Source: Ligustrum vulgare (lineage: Eukaryota > Streptophyta > Magnoliopsida > Lamiales > Oleaceae). From it: a DNA stretch of 64,000 bases. Positions 35,201 to 44,379 of the stretch are shown in pieces. The stretch's first letter is position 1, and each line of letters starts with the position of its first letter. A program made the position numbers and the translations under genes. The stretch is taken from the NCBI GenBank assembly GCA_963555705.1, contig OY743182.1:51030592-51094591 (forward strand), read 5' to 3'. The notes under the pieces were generated by a model. It was not told where the DNA came from. It was given only the letters and a program-made list of their open reading frames with translations, and did not search any database.

Positions 35201-35863
35201 AGCAAGGGATTTCATCAATGGCCTAGAACTGATTTCATTCACACATTTAGTCCTGTTGTCAAACTAACCACCATCAGGCTCATCATCTCACTTGCCCTCT
35301 CCCAAAACTGCCCAATTAGACAATTTGATGTCAACAATGCCTTTTTACACGGTGCCTAACAGAAACAGTCTACATCAGCCAACCCCTAGCTTCGTTGATC
35401 CAAATTTTCCTCCCACATCTGCCAGCTTCGCAAGGCCATTTATGGACTCAAGCAGGCACCTCGTGCCTGGTATGAGACCCTAAAATCATTTCTCATATCC
35501 TACAGCTTCATGAATTCTAGCAGTGACACCTCCCTCTTTCTCTACTTCAAAACTTATGTCACTATTTATCTCCTTGTCTATGTCGATGATATCCTTGTCA
35601 CCCGACTTCAGAAATTCATCACAGCCCTCTCTCAGCATTTCTCCATGAAGGACCTTGGCCCTTTAAGCTACTTCTTGGGCGTCGAAATTATAACTACTCC
35701 GTCTGGGTGCCTACTCTCTCAACACAAATATATTCGTGATATTCTCTCCCGAACAAAAATGACTGGTGCCAAGGAATGCTCCACACCTATGAGCTCCTCC
35801 TTGACTTTAACACTTCATGATGGATCTCCTTCCTCTAATTCTACACTCTTTCATCAAACCATT
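32207..35863 (+). pseudogene. Copia-C gag, protease, integrase and RT relic
   Basis: Gag is at about 32313-33250 (QITLKLTSSNYFSWKAQF, then a TAG at 32701, then LEELFDKLVDHE-type sequence). The protease active site is WIMDSGASHHIT (33350-33385). Integrase runs 33732-34330 with WHNRLGHPP, a DVWGPSP-type first Asp region and PNTPEHDGVSER in place of the usual TPQQNG. RT starts near 35040 and includes LVYVDDILVT (35573-35602). Several frame changes occur between these blocks. The sequence stops inside the RT/RNase H junction where Gypsy-D is inserted. Confidence 0.85.
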
Positions 35864-36740
35864 TGATGTGATCCAGACCACGAATACAAGCCCGCACAAA
35901 GATCCGTTGATGATCAAAGGAGGATCGATGACTCGATTACAAACGAAAAGCGCCAACGAAGCAATGGATAAGCTAGTACAAGAAACAATGGCAAAAACAA
36001 TGTTCGTGTCATCAAAAAAAGCAAGTTCCATGTTGGGACCGAGCCAAAACGACGAGTAAATCAACCTCATTCAAGCCGTCGAAGAAAATTTGGAAATTTC
36101 CAAGTTACGGCCGTAACATATATTTCTTATGGCCGTAACGAGATCACTGCTAAAATTGATATTTCTAGAAATAAGGGATTACAACCGTAAGTGCTGAAGG
36201 TCACGGCCGTAATGGAGTCACTGCTCAAAAACTGAGTTTTGGAAATTTTGGACTTACGGCTGTAAGTCATGGTGTCATGGACGTTAGTGTGAATCAGTAA
36301 CCAAGTTACGGCCATAAAGGAAGTAGTCACGGCCGTAAATGTCAATACGCATAATTTTAGGATTTTATTTCTTTCCTTATTTTTAGCAATTTCTTTCCTA
36401 CTATAATTAAAACTCTTAAGCTAGGTTTTGACCCTATTTATAGGGATGTAATTTTCATTATTAATCAGAACTTTGATATTATTATTGTGAGGCTATATTG
36501 CTTTCAACAACCTTATTCTTCATTGAATAAAATTCGAACTTGCGAGTTATTCTTGTTTGATCAAATCTTGGGTGAGATTTATTTTTATTGTGATCAAGAG
36601 GTCAACATATCAATCGATTGTGTTGGTTGCTTGGTTCAATTAATTTGAATCAATCTCTAAATCGTGGTTCTTTGGCGTTCTTGGGTCGATTCCAATATTT
36701 TGTGGGTTGCATAGCTACAATTGCTACGTGATTTGCATCA
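35864..36740 (+). repeat. Gypsy-D 5' LTR
   Basis: 877 bp, TGATGTGATCC...GATTTGCATCA. It carries eight palindrome-related sites at 36105, 36127, 36179, 36201, 36254, 36275, 36306 and 36327. Several are decayed at CpG/CHG positions. It has one repeat unit less than the 3' LTR, which explains most of the 20-bp length difference. Confidence 0.92.
36105..36338. repeat. Decayed TTACGGCCGTAA array in 5' LTR
   Basis: Eight sites with start spacings 22, 52, 22, 53, 21, 31 and 21 bp. Only the first (36105-36116) is a full palindrome. The others read, for example, TTATGGCCGTAA, TTACAACCGTAA, TTACGGCTGTAA and TTACGGCCATAA, mostly C-to-T or G-to-A changes. Confidence 0.85.
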
Positions 36741-36742
36741 TC

Positions 36743-36754
36743 TGGTATCAGAGC
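36743..36754 (+). other. Gypsy-D primer-binding site (initiator Met tRNA)
   Basis: TGGTATCAGAGC begins two bases after the 5' LTR end (CATCA, then TC). Confidence 0.92.
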
Positions 36755-37293
36755 TTAGGCTCCAAAAATCAAAGTTATATCTTTATTTTGTTTCTTGAGT
36801 TTCTTAATCTTGTTCTTCGTGTTCTTTAAGTTCTTGAGTCTTTAATCCAAAAAGTGTCACAAAAAAATTCAAAGGTCGTTATTTCCTTCGTTTGGTATCC
36901 AAATTACATTTCGTTTGTTTCGTTATTCTCGTAGTTGAATTTTTGAGAAATTAAAAAAAAAACGAAAATTTCAACCGCAAAGGAAAAAGTTGTTATTTGA
37001 TTTCAAGAATTACCTTCTTGAATCAATCTTATTTCCCATAAAAGTGTCAAGTCCTTTATAGAGTCAGATTACATTCTCTCAAGGTCTTCTTCGAGTTTTT
37101 CCAACAAGTTGATAACTTCTCACTCGCATTCGGGTTTAAACTTGTTTGAGTTCGGATTCGTTCTTTGAAGCAATTAGGGTGAAAGCCATTGAGTGGAAAA
37201 AGGCTAGAGAGGTGAGATCAATAGAGGGAAAAATCCAAAATTGAGTGATACACGAGCGAAATACACGTGAGGCATATCATATTTAGTTTTAGG

Positions 37294-38619
37294 ATGTCTG
37301 AACAATCTTCTAATACAAAAAATAACGATCGAGCCAACATGACGGATGAGATGGTACAACGGTTTAAACGATTGTTTGGGGATGTATTAGGTAGGTTAGA
37401 AAGGCTTGAACAACCTCGAGAAGTGCCTAATTCCCGTAGGCAAGGTGGGCGAGGTCGTAGAGTAGAGGGAGTCGATGAGAATGAAGAAGATAGTGGTTTT
37501 GACGATGAGGCAATTGTGGATAGAGGAGTTAGACATGGAAGGAGGGATAGAGATCTTGCTGGCGATAGAATGGATGGTAGTATGAGCAACATCAAAATGA
37601 CAATCCCGTCATTCAATGGTAGGAGTGATCCGGAAGCATACCTGGAGTGGGAAAAGAAGATGGAATTGATTTTCAATTGCTAGACTTACTCGGAAGAGAA
37701 AAAGGTTAAGGTAGTTGTACTTGAATTCTTCAATTATGCTATTACTTGGTGGGATCAATTGGTGACTTCTAGGAGGAGGAATTGCGAGAGGCCCATTAAT
37801 ACTTGGGATGAATTAAAAGCTATCATGAGAAAGATGTTCGTTCATAGTCATTACCATCGGGAGCTTCATCAAAAATTACAAAGTCTATACCAATGATCAA
37901 AGAGTGTGGATGATTATTATAAGGAGATGGAGATGTTGATGATTAGAGCTAATGTAGATGGGGATAGAGAGGCTACGATGGCTCGATTTTTGAATGGGTT
38001 GAATAGGTATATAGCTAATGTGGTTGAAATACAACATTATTTGGATATGGAAGATATGTTGCACATGGCTATAAAGGTGGAGAAGCAATTGAAGAAAAAG
38101 GGAACAACAAGGTATCAATCGGGTTCTAATTCTTCTTGGAATCCGAAGTGGGAAAATAAAGGAGATGGGGATGTTTCTAAAGGGAAGTTTGAGGTACCAA
38201 AAGGGAAGGAGGAACATGCTAGCAAATTCGCACCTAAAGGGGAACCTCAACCATCTAGGAGTAGAGACATTCAATGCTTCAAATGTTTGGGAAGAGGACA
38301 TGTGGCATCTCAATGTCCTAATAGGCGAGTGATACTTGTGCGAAAGGATGGAACCATGGAGAGTGATAGTGAGGAAGAGGATTATAGAGATATACTGGCG
38401 TTGGAGGAAGTATGTGATGATGAGGATGTGTTATCCGGGGAGCATGGCGAGTTATTAGTGGCAAGTCGAGCTCTTAGTGCTCAAATCAACACGGATGATT
38501 TGGAACAACAACGGGAGAACATATTCCATACACGATGTCACATTAATAACAAGGTATGTAGTATGATTATTGATGGTGGTAGTTGCACTAATGTTTCTAG
38601 TACTACGCTTGTTGAATAA
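37294..38619 (+). pseudogene. Gypsy-D gag and protease start
   Basis: The start is ATG 37294 (MSEQSSNTKNNDRANMTDEM), preceded by a leader of about 540 bp. A charged N-terminus is followed by the gag core IPSFNGRSDPEAYLEWEKKM. TAG at 37681-37683 and a TGA near 37895 interrupt it. The frame then runs 37906-38619 with a CCHC knuckle (CFKCLGRGHVASQC, about 38275-38316) and enters the protease as IIDGGSCTNV, where the usual DSG reads DGG. A TAA follows at 38617-38619. Not functional as written. Confidence 0.87.
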
Positions 38620-39166
38620 TTAGGATTACCTTTGTTAAAACATCCTAAACCTTATAGGCTTCAATGGTTAAATGATAGTGGAGAAATTAAGGTGAATAGG
38701 AGGGTGTTGGTGAGTTTTTCTATTGGTAGCTATGTGGATGATGTTATGTGTGATGTGGTTCCTATGCATGCCGGGCACATTTTGTTGGGTAGACCTTGGC
38801 AATATGATAGGAAGGTGATGCATGATGGGTATAAAAATAGGAATAGCTTTACCAAAGGGGGAAAAACCATTACACTTATACCATTGACGCCGTCACAAGT
38901 GTATGAAGATCAAATAAAATTGAAAAATGATGAAGAAAAAAGAGTGAGGGAAAATGAGAGAAAAAGAGTTGAGGCCACGATCTCAGAAAAAGGAGAGGAA
39001 AAGAGAGTTGGAGTCACGACTCCAGAAAAAGGAGAGGCGAGAGAAAAAAAGGAGTGTTGGGGTACATACCTCATAAAAAGGAGACGGAGCGAAGAGTGCC
39101 AGAAAAAAAATGAGTTTCTACGCAAAAAGGAGTGAGATCAAGAAAGCATTCATGGAAGAATGACCA
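38620..39166 (+). pseudogene. Gypsy-D protease end and charged linker
   Basis: In the frame of 38632-39135, HAGHILLGRPWQYD is the conserved end of the Gypsy protease. It is followed by a Lys/Glu/Arg-rich linker with two imperfect repeats (KRVEATISEKGEE and KRVGVTTPEKGEA). A TGA at 39133-39135 precedes the RT frame. Confidence 0.8.
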
Positions 39167-41760
39167 ATGGTCCTTTTGTTGTACAAGGATTCATTCCTTG
39201 CATATGATGAAGTTAGCAAATCCCTCCCTAGTTTGGCTATTTCTTTATTGCAGGAATTCGAGGATGTGTTTCCAGATGACATACCTAGTGGTTTACCACC
39301 CATTCGAAGTATTGAACATCAAATTGATTTTATACCGGGAGCAGTCATTCCAAACCGCCCCGCTTATCGAAGTAACCCCGAGGAGACAAAGGAGCTTCAA
39401 AGGCAAGTGGAGGACTTGATGAGCAAAGGGTATATAAGGGAAAGTATGAGCCCATGTGCCGTCCCCGTGTTACTTGTACCCAAAAAAGACGGGACTTGGA
39501 GAATGTGTGTTGATTGTAGGGCCATCAACAACATAACGGTAAAGTATCGTCATCCTATTCCTAGGTTAGATGATATGTTGGATGAATTGCATGGCTCTAG
39601 CATATTTAGTAAAATTGACCTTAAGAGTGGTTACCATCAAATTCGAATGAAGGAAGGAGCTGAGTGGAGAACTGCTTTTAAAACTAAATATGGCATGTAT
39701 GAATGGTTAGTAATGCCTTTTGAACTTACTAATGCACCTAGCATGTGGAGCATGTTAGGTGTGTACTTGTGGTTTTGAGGCAAGAGCAACTTTTTGCTAA
39801 TTTTAAAAAGTGTAGTTTTTGCATGGAAAAGATTGTGTTTCTTGGCTACGTGGTTAGTGCTAAGGGGATAGAAGTAGATGAAGAAAAGGTTAAAGCAATT
39901 AAAGAATGGCCAACACCCAAAAGCATAACTGAGGTTAGAAGCTTTCATGGCTTGGCTAGTTTTTATAGGCGTTTTGTTAAGGATTTTAGCACAATTGCTG
40001 CACCACTCACAGAAATTGTCAAAAAGAGTGTAGGGTTTAAATGCGGTGTAGAACAGGAGCATGCATTTGAGACCATCAAAAATATGTTATGTAAAGTATC
40101 GGTTTTATCACTCCCTAACTTTGATAAGGCTTTTGAGATTGAATGTGATGCCTCAGGGCTAGGTATTGGAGCTGTTTTAATGCAGGATCGAAGGCCAGTA
40201 GCTTATTTTAGTGAAAAACTAAAAGGGGATGCTCTTAATTACCCCACATATGACAAGGAGTTATACTCACTTGTGCGCGCTTTGGAGACATGGCAACATT
40301 ACTTGTGACCACGGGAGTTTGTGATACACACTGATCATGAGTCCTTGAAGCATTTGAGGGGACAAGCTAAGCTGAGTAAGAGACATGCAAGGTGGGTAGA
40401 GTTCATCGAAACCTTTCCCTATGTCATCCGGTACAAACAAGGTAAGGAAAATGTGGTGGCAGATGCATTGTCTCGAAGGTATGTCCTTTTAACTTCTTTA
40501 AATTCTAAATTTCTTGGGTTTGAATACGTTAAGGACATGTATGCTAATGATCCGGACTTTTCTAGTATTTATGATTCATGTGGTAAAGGGGCTGTAGATA
40601 GGTTCTTTAAACATGATGATTATTTATTCTGAGAAAATAAATTTTGTGTCCCTAGGTGTTCAATGAGAGAGTTAGTTGTGAGAGAGACCCATAGTGGATG
40701 TTTAATGGGTCATTTTGGGGTTAAGAAGACCATTGAAATCTTAAGTGAACATTTCTATTGGCCTAAGATGAAGATTGATGTGGTTCGGGTTTGTGGTAGA
40801 TGCATTACTTGCAAGAAGGCTAAATCTAGGATTAAACCCCATGAATTATATATGCCTATACCTGTCCCTAGTGAACATTGGGTCGATATCTCTATGAATT
40901 TTGTTTTGGGATTACCTAGAACTAAGAAGGGAAGAGATTCGATTTTTGTGGTAGTAGATCGCTTTAGAAAAATGGCACATTTCATACCATGCCACAAAAC
41001 TGATGATGCTACTAACATAGCTGATATTTTCTTTAGGGAAGTCGTGCGCTTACATGGGGTTCCTAAAAGTATTGTCTCGGATAGGGTTGTTAAATTCCTT
41101 AGTCATTTTTTGGAGAGTCTTGTGGAATAAACTGGGAACAAAACTACTTTTCTCTACAACTTGTCACCCACAAACCGACGGACAGACCGAGGTAGTAAAT
41201 AGGACAATGATTCAATTGTTGCACACCATAATCAATAAAAATCTGAAAAATTGGGAAGAATGTTTACCATTTATTGAATTTGCATATAATATGGCTATAC
41301 ATTCTACTACTTCTTGTTCGTCATTTGAGATTGTTTATGGTTTTAATCCACTAACACCATTGGATTTAATTTCATTACCTGTGAATGAACGTAGTAGTTT
41401 GGATGGAAAGAAAAAGGCTGAAATGGTTAAATCACTCCACGACAAGGTGAGGTTGGCAATTGAAAAGAAAGATGAACATTATGCATCGCAAGCTAACAAA
41501 TGAAGAAAATGCGTCATATTTGAACCCGGTGATTGGGTTTGGGTACACTTGAGGAAGGAGCGGTTTCCAGAATAACGCAAATCAAAATTACAACCGCGAG
41601 GAGATGGTCCATTCCAAGTGACCGAAAGGATCAACAAAAATGCCTATAAACTAGATCTTCCTGGTGAGTATAATGTTTCGGCTACATTTAATGTTTCTGA
41701 CCTATCTCCGTTTGATGCAGGTACAGATTCGAGGTTGAATCCTTTCGAAGAGGGAGGGGA
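39167..41760 (+). pseudogene. Gypsy-D RT, RNase H and integrase relic
   Basis: RT (39167-39778): [49 protein letters not shown], then [12 protein letters not shown] followed directly by MWSMLG. The segment that should carry the catalytic YFDD is deleted near 39744. 39745-40308 resumes at [20 protein letters not shown] and covers RT thumb and RNase H ([18 protein letters not shown]). 40321-40632 is the RNase H end. 40663-41130 is the integrase zinc site ([19 protein letters not shown]) and first Asp. The frame then shifts; [13 protein letters not shown] (41165-41203) holds the catalytic Glu. The C-terminus ends NVSDLSPFDAG at about 41720 with no chromodomain. Confidence 0.9.
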
Positions 41761-42657
41761 TGATGTGATCCAGACTACGAATACAAGCCCGCAAAAAGAT
41801 CCGTTGATGATCAAAGGAGGACCGATGACTCGATTACAAACGAAAAGGGCCAACGAAGCAATGGACAAGCTAGTACAAGAAACAATGGCCAAAACAATGT
41901 TCGTGTCATCAAAAGAAGCAAGTTCCATGTTGGGACCGAGCCAAAACGACGAGTGGATAAACCTCATTCAAGCCGTCGAAGAAAATTTGAAAATTTCCAA
42001 GTTACAGCCGTAACATATATTTCTTACGGCCGTAAAGAGTTCACTGCTGAAATTGTTATTGCGAGAAATAAAGGGATTACGGCCGTAAGTGCTGAGGGTC
42101 ACGGCCGTAATGGAGTTACTGCTCAAAAACTGAGTTTTGAAAATTTTGGACTTACGGCCGTAAGTCATGGTGTCACGGCCGTAAGTGTGAATTAGTAACC
42201 AAGTTACGGCCGTAAAGAAAGTAGTCATGGCCGTAAATGTAGTTACGGCCGTAAATGTCAATACGCATAATTTTAGGATTTTATTTCTTTCCTTATTTTT
42301 AGCAATTTCTTTCCTAGTATAATTAAAACTCTTAAGCTAGGTTTTGACCATATTTATAGGTATGTAATTTTCATTATTATTCAGAACTTTGATATTATTA
42401 TTGTGAGGCTATATTGCTTTCAACAACCTTATTCTTCATTGAATAAAATTCGAACTTGCGAGTTATTCTTGTTTGTTCAAATCTTGGGTGAAATTTATTT
42501 TTATTGTGATCAAGAGGTCAACATATTAATCGATTGTGTTGGTTACTTGGTTCAATTAATTTGAATCAATCTCTAAATCGTGGTTTTTTTGGCATTTTTG
42601 GGTCGATTCCAATATTTTGTGGGTTGCTTAGCTACAATTGCTACGTGGTTTGCATCA
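41761..42657 (+). repeat. Gypsy-D 3' LTR
   Basis: 897 bp, preceded by the polypurine tract GAGGGAGGGGA (41750-41760) and followed by target-site copy CCATT. It holds the well-preserved palindrome array at 42002-42254. Confidence 0.93.
42002..42254. repeat. Array of nine TTACGGCCGTAA palindromes in 3' LTR
   Basis: Sites start at 42002, 42024, 42077, 42099, 42152, 42173, 42204, 42225 and 42243, with spacings 22, 53, 22, 53, 21, 31, 21 and 18 bp. Sites 42024, 42077, 42152, 42204 and 42243 are perfect 12-bp palindromes; the others differ by one base or have TCAC in place of TTAC. The 22+53 pattern reflects an underlying tandem repeat of about 75 bp with two sites per unit. Function is unknown; it could be a transcription-factor site cluster in the promoter LTR. 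Confidence 0.93.
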
Positions 42658-43313
42658 CCATTGGTGCCCTCCAATACCTATCCATCTCTCGCCCTGACAT
42701 TTCTTTTGCTGTTAATAAATTATCTCAATTCATGCACAAACCTTCTGATACTCACTAGACTCTCGTCAAAAGAAGACTTCGGTATCTCAAATCCACTATC
42801 ATCCATGGTCTCTTCCTAAATAAATCTAGCTCTCTTTCCATCTCTGCCTTCACTGATGTAGATTGGGCAGGGAATATGGATGATCGCACGTCCACCTCGG
42901 CCTATATAATCTATCTTGGCTGGAATGCATTCTCTTGGTGCTAAAAAAAAACAAAAAATAGTTGCTCGATCCTCCACGGAAGCTGAATACCGCGCACTTG
43001 CCACTTGTGCTGCTGAAGTTCTTTGGATTCGCAACCTTCTTCGAGAACTTCGCATCAATTCCCACTCTAGTCCAACTATCTTCTGTGACAATATTGGTGC
43101 AACATATCTCTTTGTCAACCCAGTCTTTCACTCCCGCATGAAACACATTGCCATTGATTATCACTTCGTCCAATCATGTCTCTTCTGGGTCCTTCACTGT
43201 CTCATACATATCCACCAAAGATCAACTTGCTGATATTCTTACCAAGCCACTTCATAATGCACCTTTTACTCGTCTACAGTCCAAGATCGGTCTCTCCAAT
43301 GGGAGCTCCATCT
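42658..43313 (+). pseudogene. Copia-C RT end and RNase H relic (downstream of Gypsy-D)
   Basis: The frame resumes with [20 protein letters not shown] right after the TSD, then [18 protein letters not shown] (RNase H), [10 protein letters not shown], and [15 protein letters not shown] near 43225-43270. These are the usual C-terminal Copia motifs in order. A few stops and shifts occur, for example near 42757 and 42942. Confidence 0.88.
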
Positions 43314-43314
43314 T

Positions 43315-43321
43315 GCGGGGG
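43315..43321 (+). other. Copia-C polypurine tract
   Basis: GCGGGGG, two bases before the 3' LTR start at 43324; short but correctly placed. Confidence 0.65.
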
Positions 43322-43323
43322 CA

Positions 43324-43615
43324 TATTAGGCAACATGATGAACCACACGGCATATTAGGCAACATGATGAACCACACAACGGCGAAGATGTCAAGCCCAT
43401 TGATGCAACCCGTCCACCGTGATGTAGCATCCCATCTCTCCTTTTATATTTTTAGTCATTATCTTATACTTATATTAGGTATTGCCTTGTATTAGGGGAT
43501 TTTGTATTTATCTCTTCCATATTTGTTGCAATCAAAAGATTGCTTATCATGTATATATGCATCACAATGTACAACAACAATCAATGAATGAAATCATATT
43601 TTTCATAACTCTATA
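43324..43615 (+). repeat. Copia-C 3' LTR
   Basis: 292 bp, TATTAGGC...ACTCTATA. It is longer than the 5' LTR mainly because its first 29 bp (CATATTAGGCAACATG... ending CACACGG) are directly duplicated at 43322-43350 and 43351-43379. It is followed by TSD copy GTCTA. Confidence 0.88.
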
Positions 43616-43980
43616 GTCTATAGTTGTATAGAACATCGTTTGGTCAAGGTCAAGATCAAAGTCAAATAGGACGATCAATAAAAAGCTTAAAATCTCTTTT
43701 TCTCTTCAATCCATATTTAGCTGTGGGCAATCTACTTTTATGATCCATCATATTTTACTTTTTTGACATCTTACTGAGTTTCCCCTTCATCTTTTTGCAA
43801 AAAATAGCTCCATGGTGGTAAATTCTCATATTGTGTGTTGGCCGAAGTAATAATAGTCACATAAAATCCTCAGATATGTTCGAAGCTCTCGAAATGATCT
43901 TCCAATTCTGGGAAGAATTAGCAAAACCCCGTTTTCATCGACAATAAAATTGAGTTTTCCATATCAAAATTCATCCAAAC

Positions 43981-44301
43981 TTAACACCTTGATTCAAGTT
44001 TTCTTTTGCTTTTAAACCAACTATTTTCTTGAAAATACTGTTGTTCTTGATCACAAGAACACGGATAATCACATGGAATCTCAGTGTTTCTACAATAATT
44101 GTTCTGCCGTCTAGACATGCAAATATTGAGTTTCAGGCTAGTGTTCAAACTATTCAAGCAATCTCTATAAACAGGACAATTGTCGGTTATTTTTTGAACT
44201 CTATATAGCAACCTAAAAAGAGCATTCAAGAACGAAATTTGTAGCCATTGCTGATCGTACTTTCGAAAAAGCACCATTGGACGATTTGCTTGCAGAAACA
44301 T
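43981..44301 (-). CDS. Unclassified 106-codon frame in a decayed repeat array
   Basis: A clean ATG-to-TAA frame on the minus strand, starting MFLQANRPMVLFRKYDQQWL, with a Cys-rich C-terminal half (CDYPCSCDQ). I do not recognise it. The start region (44250-44300) is the best-preserved copy of a motif that recurs, with stops, to its right at about 44460, 45375, 45545, 45915, 46170 and 46515. It could be an exon of a lost gene or a repeat-borne frame. It may well be non-coding today. Confidence 0.3.
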   Translation of the reverse strand: MFLQANRPMVLFRKYDQQWLQISFLNALFRLLYRVQKITDNCPVYRDCLNSLNTSLKLNICMSRRQNNYCRNTEIPCDYPCSCDQEQQYFQENSWFKSKRKLESRC

Positions 44302-44379
44302 AAAAAAAAAAATTCAAAATTTTTCTATCATCATCCATTTATAACTGAACCCTAAATCTGACAATCGATCACTCAATCA

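Larger units (their letters stand above)
35864..42657 (+). mobile_element. Ty3/Gypsy element (Gypsy-D) nested in Copia-C
   Basis: 6794 bp, with LTRs 35864-36740 (877 bp) and 41761-42657 (897 bp), both TGATGTGATCC...TTGCATCA, and a perfect 5-bp TSD CCATT (35859-35863 and 42658-42662). Order on the plus strand is PBS, gag, protease, RT, RNase H, integrase, so it is Gypsy. Removing it restores continuity of the Copia-C polymerase region, which proves it is the later insertion. RT and integrase style and the initiator-Met PBS resemble plant chromoviruses, but I see no chromodomain. The coding region has several stops and an RT deletion. Confidence 0.94.
31931..43615 (+). mobile_element. Degraded Ty1/Copia element (Copia-C) with TA...TA ends
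   Basis: A plus-strand Copia element is bounded by LTRs at 31931-32194 and 43324-43615 and by a perfect 5-bp TSD GTCTA (31926-31930 and 43616-43620). The LTRs begin TATTAGGC and end CTCTATA, so the termini are TA...TA instead of TG...CA. Gag, protease, integrase and RT relics occupy 32207-35863, and the RT end and RNase H lie at 42658-43313. Gypsy-D is inserted between those parts. Without Gypsy-D the element would be about 4.9 kb. It is broken by several stops and shifts. The sequence style suggests the Ale/Retrofit group, tentatively. Confidence 0.9.

Noticed and set aside
42002..42254. Palindrome array considered as a CRISPR-like repeat array
   Set aside because: Sites are 12-bp palindromes in a plant LTR with similar, not unique, intervening sequence; there are no cas genes and this is not a prokaryotic genome.
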